Shown here: positions 49,072 through 60,090 of the stretch, piece after piece
How the letters are laid out: each line of letters starts with the position of its first letter
Position numbering within the stretch: the first letter of the stretch is position 1
Origin: Cucumis sativus
Lineage: Eukaryota; Streptophyta; Magnoliopsida; Cucurbitales; Cucurbitaceae
Length of the DNA stretch: 64,000 bases
Direction of reading: 5' to 3'
NCBI RefSeq assembly: GCF_000004075.3
Contig: NC_026658.2
Span: 4,650,001 to 4,714,000 of the forward strand
The notes under the pieces: model-generated
What the model was told of the DNA's origin: nothing
Database searches by the model: none
Seen by the model: the letters and a program-made list of their open reading frames with translations, nothing else
Program-made: the position numbers and the translations under genes

Positions 49072-52000
49072 TTAATCGGAATTGGAATCATCGAAGTCAC
49101 TTGGGCATGGCGTCATAACCTCGGATTCAAAGAACTGGACTACTCGGTGCATGGTTGGTCGATCATCTGGACTAGAAGAAACACACTGAATAGCAAGCCT
49201 TAGCAATGAGTCAAGTGTTTCCGATTGTACTCCTTCACATTGTGGATCAACTATTTCTCGTTGCCTATTCTCCGTGACAAGAAAGTTTAGCTGTAAAGAA
49301 GAGAAAGGGATCAATGATGCAACAAAAAATTGATCTCGTGTAAGCTAATATCCCTTGCAGAAAGATTTGCCTAATTATCAAAATATAGATCTCTGACAAC
49401 CAACAAACGCTTGCTGCTGGATACACCATAAGTTTATTACTAGTAAATTGCATAAGTTGTCGAACACCACCTTGATTGATTTTGTCAGATATAACCATGC
49501 AAGCATGTCTACAACTCATCAGAGCATTGTACTTTTTGACAACTTTAGAGAGGGACAAAGAGTTAACAAAGTTGAAGAATGAGGATTACAGAAGGAAGAT
49601 CAAAATTGTGTTAGGCTATTTTCATTATAGAATGTTAGATTCTATTCTTGTTTATATTTAGAAGTGCCATACTATTTCTCATCTCTGTTCAAAGTTCCTG
49701 AGTCAAAATATTCCAAAGTACTAAAGGAATAGGATGAACTTTTTGTGAGAATGAGTTGAGGGAAAGTGGTGATCTCATCTTGGTTGAGAGGGAGGTCATT
49801 TCTAAATTGTTGCACGATCCGTTGGGTATATATTCTTTTCATTAGAGTCAAACAAGTGGTGACATCATGTAGTTGTGATTTGTGAGCAAGTATGGTGTCA
49901 CTCAACGAGGTGCAGAAGAATCAATTGCAAGTAAAGAAGAATTCATGAACCCATAGAAACTCTCATAGCCTTCCATATTTTGAACTTGACGTGTACGTCT
50001 TCTTGAGAAGATGGAATTCACGTTCCATTTTGAACCATTAGAATAGTGGCTCTCCCAATATTCTTTTCCGCACGACCTATCTATTAAAAAGGGCATCTTT
50101 ACTTCCCATCGCCTACTACACAACCTCCCTCCTTGCTTTATTGTTTTGTAAGGGTAATTCTCTTTTCTTTCCCTCAACCTACATTTCTTTGTTACTCTCG
50201 AGGTCAAACCTCTTTAAATTTTAGTATTATACATGAATGCTCAAAGACTCCGAGCATGTGCTCCTCATTCCAACCTTCTTTGACCAAGGGTCAGATTTTT
50301 TTTTTTTTCTTTCTAGTTTGATTACTTTTTTCTTTCCTTCCTTGGTCGTGTGAGTAGATTTTTTTGTTGGTGTTCTGACCTAGGGAAGTTCCTAAAGTGT
50401 TGCCGTTGATTAGATTTCACAATTTTCTCCTTCGATACTCTTTACTCTCCCACAGTTTTCCTACCGAGAATCTGGTTTAAATTCTGAAAGCAGCGAGACA
50501 CTTTAAGAAGCCACTCTCTAAAATTGAGCCCCTATAATGATCTCATGAAATATGTAAACCTCTATCTGATATCACACAATAAGATGAAAATACGACAATC
50601 TCTCTAATGTCCTTGTAGAAAGTGGAATTGCAATAGAAAAGCAATCCACTCAAGGACAAGGCTATCACAAGTAAGAGCTTTCTTTTACTTTCTTTAGTGG
50701 GTTTGCACGACTATTCTCATAACTTGATCACCTAAACCGACTACATTTAGTCTTCCAGAAAACTGATAAGATATTAAATTCCAAGTAAGTTGCCACCATG
50801 AGTTCTACCGCAACGACTAAGCCTTTCCTTCTAAGCTCTTTGATGTCTAGATCAGCCCATATGGTTTTAAAGACAATTTTGACAGATAGAATTCCAGTGA
50901 GGATTGACAGGGCTATGTAGTTCCAAAGTTTGATCGAGGACAGACTTGAGAGCTGCTATGTCAGCGACCTCAGTGACACGACACTAATACAAGTGGATAC
51001 TACGAAAAGCTAGTTATAGCTTACAAATGGATAAATAAATTGTCTCCAAGAAGATATTAAGAGTATACGAGTAGCTATGGGGGAAATTGCATACCCAGCC
51101 AACAATGTTCAGGCCTTTTTCAATAAATGATGCATCCGTAGGACGTTTTCCACTCAGTACTTCAAGTACCAGAACTCCAAAACTATATACATCAGTCTTT
51201 TCCGTTGCCCTACCACTTTGCATATATTCTGTCAGAACCGAAATTTCAAGAGGTGAGAGATTAAAATATAAAAGGATAAAAACATGGACTAAACAGAAAG
51301 AAATGCATCGAATAAAAGGAAGGCACAAAAATCACAAATTCTGGCTCCACTCAAATAATAAAAAGTAAAAGATAATTGCAATAATGTTTTATTGCCAGTA
51401 CCGAAGAAGACAATTAATATTAGTGCAAATTCATCCCAGGGGCAAGGTTATGAAGTTGAAATCTCTGACTATGCAAATTGTAGATGCTGAAGAATACTAT
51501 TAAATAACAGAACTCTTAGCATGAATTGAAAGCAAAAAGATCAATTGGAAAAATGGCAGAGCAGCCTTTGGTAATCATTGTTTCAACACAAAAAGAAATT
51601 GTTTCCCAAACTCAAGAAATTCTAAAGACTGCTTACCAGGGGCCAAATAACCAAATGTTCCGGCAACAATGGTTGTAATGTGAGATTTATCATCATCCAG
51701 AAGCTTTGCAAGTCCAAAGTCAGAAACTCGAGCGTCCAGATTACCATCAAGTAAAATGTTGCTTGACTTGATATCCCGATGTATGATTCTGGGTGAACAA
51801 TCGTGGTGCAAATAGGCAAGCCCTTTTGCTGCTCCCAATATAATATTCAAGCGTGTGTCCCAATCTAATTGCTCAGATCTTTCTGTAATGTTATATGCAT
51901 GAGATATATTTAAATGACATACTAAGAATAAAATTTACCAAACATGAATTCAAGTAGATACATCATCTAAATTAACGGATAAATGCATAGTTGTCGACTG

Positions 52001-55000
52001 CATGCCTCTTTTAAAGAAAACTTGATGATGTGAGGAAGAAAGTCTCACCATGAAGGGCCTCATCAAGGCTTCCCCCAGATAGATAATCATAAATCAACAG
52101 TTTTGATGTGGGAGAGTTGCAATATCCTCTCAAATTAACAAGGTAGCGATGCTTCAAACTTCCAAGAATTTCAAGTTCCCTCTCAAAAAAGTGATCAAAC
52201 CCCTCATTTATCTTTACAATATTTTTCAAAGCAAATACATTGCCATCATCCATTGCAAGCCTGTAAACTGTTCCAAAACCCCCAGAGCCGATTATGTGTT
52301 CCTCATTCAAGGTTTCCAACTTCTTCATGATGTCTTTTGAAGAGTATGGCAAGTCTCCATGAAACATCACAACGGATGCACCTGTAGAAGTCAGGCTACG
52401 GTCATAGATATGCTAATACGAAGAAACTACGAATACTATTGACATATACAACAAGACACAACAAATAGACAACTGAATATAAAACCATAAAATTGTAAAG
52501 AACAGTACCTCCACCAACATCCTTCGCAAGACCTTTCTTGTCATTTTTGCCAAATCGTTTGTAAAGAAAGCAACCCCAGAAACACATAAGAGCAACAAGT
52601 AGTAGTGCCCCCACTGTAGCTGATGCACTTATGAGCAGCCGGCCAGAATACTTCCTTCTCATTTGATTTTGGCCTACAGAAAAAGAAAAATAGGATGCTA
52701 AGGACTTAACGACATAAGCTACGAACAACAAAGAATGAATTTCAAAGCTCTCATTTGTATTATATACAAGTGGAGAGCATTTAAGACAGGCAAAAAATGA
52801 AAAGAGGCATCGTGATAATGGAAATTAAATGATTTACAATCTCGCGAACTATCCATGTACAAAATGACCGATTATCATAATTATCACCTGAGCTTGTGGA
52901 CTCAGAATTTGTTCCAGATTCGTTATTATCGTCTTTGCAAACAACGTTAACTTGTTTCCCACACAAACCACGATTTCCGACAAAGCTGCAAATCAATGTA
53001 CTTTCTTGTAAGGTGGTTATTGTATTTGCAGGTCATCAAGAGGAATCAATCCGTCATTGCAATAATGCCTTAATAAGATAGGATGTGTGCTCAAGTAAAG
53101 GTTTACTCATAAGGCTTTAAATATGCAGTACTTACGAGGTCTCTGAAAACTTGGAAAGAACACCATCAGAAGGTACTGGTCCAATTAAAAAATTTGAAGA
53201 CACATTGCTGTACAAGAATGCATGCCAGGTGTAAGGGTCACATAATGGAAAATAAATCTTAAGTACCTATTATTAAACACTACAACAAACATTACAATAT
53301 AAGGCCACTTACAGGATAGCCAGCTTATCCAAATTCCCAAGGGACGTTGGGATATTTCCACTAAGTGAGTTGCTAGAAACGTCTCTACAACATCAAAAGG
53401 AAAAAGAACATTAAAACCATGTTCTCTAGCAAAAAGTTAAATTCTCATTGCTTTTGTGTCTATTTTGTCTGGGTGTAACAATTCCCAAATTTATATTTTA
53501 GTAACGCAGTAATGGTAAAGTAGCAATAAATAATTGGATATGATTATTTTCTAAGCTAGATATTATAATTGTACATATTCTTGAAAATGATTTACCACTG
53601 TGTCTCCTATCCAAGCTCTTCATTTATAATGGTTTTCTTTTCAATCAAGTATTATATTATTGGAGACCATTGTAGAGCCAAAGGTATCCTAACTATTGTC
53701 TTGCATGATAATGATCAAACTGATGAGAAATTAGAGTCTCAAAATCCCCAAATACCAATTCTTAATTTTGGAGAATCTCTATTAGTACTTCTGGATTATG
53801 AAATAGAAACTGTTGGGCTCCTTTAGGTCAAAATAATTCCTTCAAGCCTTGAACAAAACAAAAATTGAAAGATCATAGAAACATGAGATAAGCAACTTAC
53901 AACATTTCCAACTCTAAAAGGTTTCCCAGCTCATAGGGAATGACTCCGCTTAGGTAGTTTCTTTGCAAGAACCTGTAGCAGACAGATTATTTACCTAAAG
54001 TATCCTTAAAACATGGCAACATTGACATGAAATTGGAAAATTGAAGAAGATCACAAGAAAAAGTTAGAACAGCAATCTACTAGTAATAGTATGAAGTGAG
54101 TAAATGACTATACTAAACATCTTTTTTTTTAATGAAAACATCTTACGTTGAAATAAAAAAGAAAGCATACATGGGCGTAAGAACCAGCCCACCGAAAAGA
54201 GCCCAATTATAGGAAGGCCTCCAATACACAATAGAATCTATAGGATAATTACAAAAGGTCTCTAAAATTGAACCCAAAGGAAAATATAAAATCTGAAGAC
54301 CATGCTTCACTAGGATTCCTTTCCAACCCTCTAAACACACAAGTATTCCTCTCACCCCAAAATACCGCAAACCCAAGTGAGTGAAATCAACCCTTCTCAC
54401 GAAAGGGAGGATGGAGAAGGAACTCTCCAGAAAGTTTTACTTTTTATTTTAATTCTTCTAAAGAGAGTATAACACTAGTGGACTTTAAAATAGCTACTGG
54501 TCAATGAATGCAAAAGCTGGGACTCTCATCACACTTTGATGGTAATACATAAAAATGAATAACATTTAATCAAAATGTTACAGCATTTAAATGTGAAAGT
54601 TACAACTTGTAGTTTCATTCTCACATTCGAGAGAACGTTCAGGTCAAAATGCTTTACCACCACACTGTTTTCCGTCTCCACATGACAGTCATAAAGAGAA
54701 GGGGAAAAGATAATTTAACAACATTTAAATTCAAGGGAGGAACACAAAAGAAGCAGGCACATACATTCCCTGCAACTGCGAGCAATTTCCCAGTTCTGAT
54801 GGTATTGTTCCGTATAAATTGTTGTCTGAAAGAATCCTGAAATAAGATGAATCCTACAGATTCTCAGCAATTCGTATTTAGCTTTTGGTAATATAAGCAT
54901 GCATCAGCAACCTCATAGATATATTTATAGAAGAAATCTTCATAAAACATACAGGGTCTTCAATTGGTCTAGTTTCCCAAGTTCAGGAGCAATGAATCCA

Positions 55001-56350
55001 CTCAGTTTGTGACTTGCAAGTTTCCTGGATGATTGAGCATAAAAACAAAAGCGGTGTCATCAAATGATCAAACATTTCTTACTAAAAGAACAAAAAGGCA
55101 AAACGTATCGTGTTAAAATAAACTTTAGCATCAAATCAGACTTCAACTTTTGCCTCTAGTATGAAAAAAATGCTTCTTAATGAGGCAAGAGCATTTGACA
55201 AAAAGTTCAAAAATAAAACTAAATCTTTTGGTCAAGAACTTTTATAGCATGGGGAGCCAAAATCTAGCTGGGAATAGAAATTCAGCAATGTAATGAATTT
55301 GTGATTCTTCAAACTAAAAATATAAAAATGTTATTTCTCCACTTTAAACAAATTCAGATGCAGTTAAGTTGCATGACTGTAGCATTTGTACCTGCAACTA
55401 AAACTAGGCATTTATGAATGTATTTATTTGGTTTATACATTTTTTCCACACAACATTCTCGTATCAAACTTCTATGTTCCTTTATAAGGAACTGGAAAAA
55501 GAGATCAGAGGGAAGAGATCTTCCCAGTTTCCAGCCTCAAACAGGGCTTATAAGTTGCCCTCCAACAATGATAATCATGAAAGTTGACAGTTACAAAAGT
55601 TCCGACATAGTGTCATAATATGTGAAGTGTATAAAAGATTTAGAAAACACCAACGAGAATCTTGAAAAAAGTTCCGTTTCTTTTCAGCAAAACTCCTTCA
55701 TATTAAACTTTAGACCTTCATAGAGGTGGATTAAGCTTTTTCAAAATGGTTTCTTCTACTTTTTGAAACTCACAATGAGATTACTCTCTTTGTTTTTGGA
55801 TCGCAGACCACTCCTGTCCAGTTACAAGGGTTTGGATCCTCTGGTCTCCACTGAAAGATGACTCCATCAGAACTGGCAACTGCCATCCTAAAGCTTAGAA
55901 GTGCCGCACCTAGAGATCAAAGATAAGATTGTGCAAGTTACCAATAGGAAATAGAATTTTTTTTGGATAAAACCAATATGAAAGAAAATTAAATGAATAA
56001 TCATATAATAAGTGCACATTTTATCTACCATTAAATTTTCAATTCAAATGTAAATTCGAAGATAACTGTTAATCCCAAATTTGATAGTCAAATGATGATG
56101 TTAAATAAGCCAAGTGATAAGGAACCGTTAAAAAAATAAGAAATCCACAAAGTAGTAGAGTGGGACATAGTTTATCCTTAAATGTATGGACAATGGTTGA
56201 GTTAATATGAAAAACAAGAAATGCCACAAACTTGTATAAAGTACAAAAATTACCATCAGGTGTGAGGCCAGTGCTTTTATTCATTGCCATACAAAGAAGT
56301 AGAACGTGAAGAATCAACAAGCCAGAACATTTGACCAGACAGATGCCCAT
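49072..56350 (-). CDS. FEI1: FEI-type LRR receptor kinase, 595 aa, 13 exons
   Basis: FEI1/FEI2 are plasma-membrane LRR kinases that control anisotropic growth and cellulose deposition with SOS5 and ACC signalling. Exons, minus strand: 56350-56254, 55909-55774, 55024-54953, 54836-54765, 53972-53901, 53384-53313, 53207-53136, 52985-52888, 52673-52509, 52381-52049, 51882-51637, 51228-51095, 49290-49072. All are GT-AG; the sum is 595 codons plus stop. It starts [14 protein letters not shown] (signal peptide, as in FEI1). The cap has [17 protein letters not shown]. Five LRR exons are each exactly 72 nt. Helix about 243-267 ([20 protein letters not shown]) crosses the membrane. The kinase has GSGGFG at 317-322, Lys338, HRD at 431-433 and DFG at 451-453, so all catalytic residues are present. 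It ends [17 protein letters not shown], a FEI hallmark. Introns 4 and 12 hold transposon debris. FEI1 versus FEI2 is not settled. Confidence 0.95.
49560..50520 (-). mobile_element. Probable transposon fragment in FEI intron 12
   Basis: The 1.8-kb intron between kinase exons 12 and 13 holds frames unlike the gene: at 49902-50207 a basic stretch with [18 protein letters not shown] and then [15 protein letters not shown], and a T run at 50297-50308. The text resembles retroelement proteins in style, but I cannot name a domain. The intron is far longer than its neighbours, which fits an insertion. Confidence 0.35.
54140..54410 (-). mobile_element. LINE ORF2 C-terminal fragment in FEI intron 4
   Basis: In one frame the minus strand reads [23 protein letters not shown], cut here into the motif W-x-E-R-N-x-x-x-F-R-G typical of the end of plant LINE ORF2. 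After a shift of frame, [13 protein letters not shown] follows, the usual F-C-N-Y end. Then comes a short tail, cttacgcccatgtatgcttt, and T-rich DNA, as at the 3' end of such elements. It lies in the same direction as the gene. It is 5' truncated, with at least one frameshift and a stop, so it is dead. Confidence 0.65.
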
Positions 56351-57960
56351 GGTGGCTCTGGTCAAGAGTGTAATGTCTACAATAAATCATCTGACAGAAC
56401 AAGCTGACCAATGGTTTCCTTGGACATGTGGCACTCTGGTTGAAGGCGAGCTGTTTCAGACAGACACATATTCAATTTTTTTCCTCAAAAAACAAATAAG
56501 AGAAGAAGGAGATGAAGAAAAAAAAAATGATGTCTTGAAGACTTGAACAATGTACAAATCAATAGAACAACAATGAAAAAGATACCTGCATCTAAGTAAT
56601 GAATAAATATCAGTGACTAAAGCGAATCATTCTTACTCTAATTTCTGATCAATTTAAAAAGAATAAAAAACCTACATTAGTAACTAAAGAAAAATATTCA
56701 TTCTTCCCCACAATGACTAATGCCAATTCATTTCATGGCTCATTTCGCAAATGCCCGACAAGCAGTGGGCCAGAAAACCTCTCACTTCCAACAGGGGAAC
56801 ACGATAGTGGCTAAATGGAAAGATTCATAACAAAACTTCAGACTGTGAATTATCAAAGAGATGGTTTTCCATTAATTTGATGGAGAGGAAAATCCAAAAA
56901 CAATGATATTGATGGACTTCATAAAAGAAAATAGGAAAAATTCGAGTGGCGTATCCTCATAAATACAAGAATTGAATTCCATCATCATTGTTTCTTAAGA
57001 TCTTCATCATGGAAAACAATAAAAAAATTCAATATAATAGTTAGTTAGCCGCACTATATTGCAGGAAGCACAAGTGTTAAAATCAACAAATTAATACTTC
57101 ATCACAAACTAACTAGAACCTCAAACCATGTAACGACTCTTCCTCAGCCAAGCAAAACTTAAAAAATCATAGTAATCAACAGATGCAGTAGCGTAGGAGA
57201 AGTACAACCACTCACCACCACACGTAACAATTCAAAAGCATAAAAAACAAAACAGAACCTAAACCCAAAAGCTGAAAACAACACAATCTCACACTGAAAT
57301 TCCACAACATTTGAGAACAAAAAACCACGAGAAGTGCAGACACATTCAACAATGATAACAACAATCCAATCGAATCCAATTCAATTCAATCCAGTCCAGT
57401 CCAAAATAGCTAATCAACTCAAAAAAACAAAAACAAAAACAAGCGTTTAAAAAAGAAGAGAGAGAAAGCAAGTGATGAAAAGTGAAAAGAAAGTAGAACA
57501 TGCAGGGACCTGGAAGACGATCTTAGATCCAAATTGAGAGAAATGGAGGGGAGTAAGAGAGAGGATTGTGAGAGTGGTGGGTTCGTGAGAGGTTTTTGGG
57601 GGAGGGAAATCTATCTATCTATCTATCTGCGTGTGAGGGGAGAGGCTGAGTTTGGAGGTTTGGTTGTAGAGAGAGAAAGCATGTGGAATATTCGACAGAG
57701 AGGCGATTGGAGTGAGAGTGATGATGAAGAGGAAGGGGAGCTGTGGGGCACGTGCGAAGAGGGATGTTTTCAAGCGTGTGACCGACTACTAACTACTACA
57801 CTCCTGCCCTGCCCCATTTTCTCTTTGCTGTTCGCTTCAGCCTTCAGAGTTGAGAGCCAATGCCCACTCAATACTCTCACCTCATCTCTCATCATACTCG
57901 TGTCATCCTATCCTCTTCCCTTTTCCTATATGCTCACATGGCATCCCATTTCCACTTTTT
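56351..57960. other. 5' leader and promoter of the FEI-type gene
   Basis: The DNA before the ATG is A/C-rich on the + strand up to about 57500, then G/A-rich (CT-rich on the gene strand) to about 57770, like a plant leader. An untranslated first exon and leader intron are possible: the gene strand shows TTTATTGTAG near 56385 as a usable acceptor. The 172-codon + frame at 57534-58052 overlaps this leader in antisense, has no domain and I do not call it. Confidence 0.45.
57611..57628. repeat. (CTAT)n microsatellite in FEI leader/promoter
   Basis: Four to five units in the presumed leader of the FEI-type gene. Confidence 0.9.
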
Positions 57961-58708
57961 TTAATACTGTTCTACTACTATTTTTATACAACATTCTTAC
58001 TTTACCGTGTTTGATTGTACGTTACGTCAATATGCTTTTCAAAATAAATTAGAATTTACGATATTCACTGAAAGTACTGTAAGTGAATATTGTACTTTTA
58101 TAACAATATTTCATCAAATATAAATATTAGCGACAAATCTCACATTCATATATATTTTAAATAGTATGTTTTTTAATAGATTTAAAAAAAAGTAGTTTGA
58201 CGAGAAAGATGAGTGATTTTTCATATTTTCAACTAAATCTATTTTTTTCAAACATATTCAACAAAGAAATACTAAAATATTGGGCTATTTTAGAAAAAAA
58301 TTGAGTTATTAATTTTATTAGAGTAGAAAAAATGGTGTATGATTCCACAAATGAATGGTCTAAAATTAATACTGATTTTTTTTTTATTTAAGTGAGTAAT
58401 ATTGTTGGTTTGGAATTAATTGAAACTTCAAGTGATATAAACAGATTTTTCTCGACCATATTTAGATAAAATGAGAGCAGTGATAATCCAATCATCAACC
58501 ACATAATAATCAGTAAAATTAAGAAGTCAAAATGATTAGAAAATAAGTGCTTCCAAATATTCAGGATTTTTTATATACCTAATTAAGACATTTGTATATT
58601 AATCATAAACATTTGTTTTTTTAGCAACATGTGGTTCCTTATAAACTAAGAAGGCAAATAATAGTAATGTATGTCTAAGATCGAGAGTTTCTCATAAAGA
58701 TCCGAGCT
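57960..58708. repeat. Duplicated 3' flank of aspartic protease copy 1
   Basis: This stretch reappears, with small indels, at about 62060-62921 in front of copy 2's stop codon. Shared words include aataaattgaaatttac-like text, gtgagtaatattgtt, ccaatcatcaac, attagaaaataa and gcttccaaatattca. The match ends near 57960, which marks one edge of the duplicated unit. Confidence 0.8.
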
Positions 58709-60001
58709 CTAGGTACAAACGGTTGGCTTGAATGATAATCTCTTAGCCTCCAAATCATATCCGATCAAAAAATTGGCCAGCGCCAAATTTCCAATTATCC
58801 CAAATTCGTCTGTCGGTGATGCAGGTGTTAATGTTAAGCAATTCACATTATTTGCCACCTTCTGAAACGTATTCACTGGCAACAAATTCACGTTAGCGCC
58901 ACCGGAAAATTGTGCAGTGATAATCGGAATACCAGAGGAGGTGGCGACGTTGATGCCATCATCAAAGCATAGATCCCAAAAATTACCGGGATCCTTCACT
59001 CGCTTTGCTTTAACAACCTTGAGTAGCGACGACACGACACCATCATACAACTCCTTTGGAAGAAACGATAATGTCGTCCCACTGTCGATAATCACATTGC
59101 CTTGTTTGGCAGAGGCCATGTGACGTTCGTTGCCAATGGAAATGGCTTCCAAAGTGACGTAATAGTAAGTGACGGGGTTTTTGGAGATCAGTGGCGTTGA
59201 AACGACTCCAGGGCCAGAAACCACAGCGTTTTGGCCAAAGTTTATTTTGCCATTTGCGTGACTGAGTAACGTTGGTAAGCAATAAGAGAATCGACGGCTG
59301 ATACCGGAGGTTTGGCTCATTTGTGAGACCAACGAGAGTTGACCACCACCAAGTCCAATGACACCTGAAGCAAACCCAAATCCGCCACCACTCTCATGGC
59401 CACATCCGATGACTGATTTCACAGAAGATGACCCAATGGTGATCTTTTCAAATCCCAAATCCCCCTTTGTGTAAGTTTGATCTCCGTACGTGTAACTGTA
59501 ATCGCAAACCCCCTGAGCCCCACAATGGGAATCATCAATAGCTTTACAATTTTGTGAATTGCATGGCACGTGACTGAAGGATGTGGATTTGAGAGGGTCG
59601 AAAATGGGACGTGATTGTTTGTAGCATTTCAGACATGGCAAGCATTGAGCCCACATCAGATCACTGCCTGTGTCAGCCATGCCTATGTAATCAACTGGTG
59701 GGGTTCCAATAGAGACAGACATTAGATACTCGCCACTTCCTGGGGTAAGTGGGGCTTGGAGGTCAAGAGCACCATTAGTGGCAGCGCGATTGAGGAGAGT
59801 AGCGGAGCGAGACAATGAGCGGCGAAAGGCATTGGTGAGGCGATCGTAATGAGATAGAGATGAAAATTCAAGAGGGGAAAGAAGGGAATCACGGTGGAAG
59901 AGAGAGGTGGTGAAGCCATTATCACCGTTAATAATGGTTGTTTGAGAGAAGGAGATCAATAAGAGAATTAGGTGGAAGAAGATGGAAATGGTAGCCACCA
60001 T
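58709..60001 (-). CDS. CDR1-like aspartic protease (A1 family), copy 1, 430 aa
   Basis: Plant A1B (CDR1/nepenthesin-like) proteases are secreted, act in the apoplast or vacuole, and include CDR1, which releases a defence signal. Single exon of 430 codons, typical of CDR1-like genes. Residues 1-25 are a signal peptide (MVATISIFFHLILLLISFSQ). The prosegment has FTTSLFHRDSLLSPL and LTNAFRRSLSRS. The N-terminal lobe holds GEYLMSVSIGTPP and the active site D110-T-G-S, with the nepenthesin-type Cys-rich insert (CLPCLKCY, CNSQNC, CGAQGVCDY) and flap Y172. The C-terminal lobe holds the second active site D306-S-G-T (VIIDSGTTLSFLP), then GIIGNLALANFLIGYDLEAKRLSF at the end, written here as two shorter motifs: GIIGNLAL and IGYDLEAKRLSF. 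Both catalytic aspartates are present, so it should be active. It is tandem to copy 2. Confidence 0.93.
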   Translation of the reverse strand: MVATISIFFHLILLLISFSQTTIINGDNGFTTSLFHRDSLLSPLEFSSLSHYDRLTNAFRRSLSRSATLLNRAATNGALDLQAPLTPGSGEYLMSVSIGTPPVDYIGMADTGSDLMWAQCLPCLKCYKQSRPIFDPLKSTSFSHVPCNSQNCKAIDDSHCGAQGVCDYSYTYGDQTYTKGDLGFEKITIGSSSVKSVIGCGHESGGGFGFASGVIGLGGGQLSLVSQMSQTSGISRRFSYCLPTLLSHANGKINFGQNAVVSGPGVVSTPLISKNPVTYYYVTLEAISIGNERHMASAKQGNVIIDSGTTLSFLPKELYDGVVSSLLKVVKAKRVKDPGNFWDLCFDDGINVATSSGIPIITAQFSGGANVNLLPVNTFQKVANNVNCLTLTPASPTDEFGIIGNLALANFLIGYDLEAKRLSFKPTVCT

Positions 60002-60080
60002 TGCAGATATTGGAGTGTTCTCAAAAGGGGTTAGTTCTTAGAGATGGTGATGAAGCTATAGATTTCCTTTCTGATCTCTC

Positions 60081-60090
60081 TATATATAAA
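60081..60090 (-). promoter_or_regulatory. Putative TATA box of aspartic protease copy 1
   Basis: The minus strand reads TTTATATATAGAGAG about 80 nt before the ATG at 60001. Confidence 0.65.

Noticed and set aside
57534..58052. 172-codon + strand frame over the FEI leader
   Set aside because: No domain, odd low-complexity head (CTAT repeat codes YLSIYL), lies antisense to the expected FEI leader, and its last part falls in the duplicated protease flank.
58917..59282. Frames opposite and out of phase within the aspartic protease genes (also 62941-63495)
   Set aside because: Shadows of the real coding frame, which holds both catalytic motifs.
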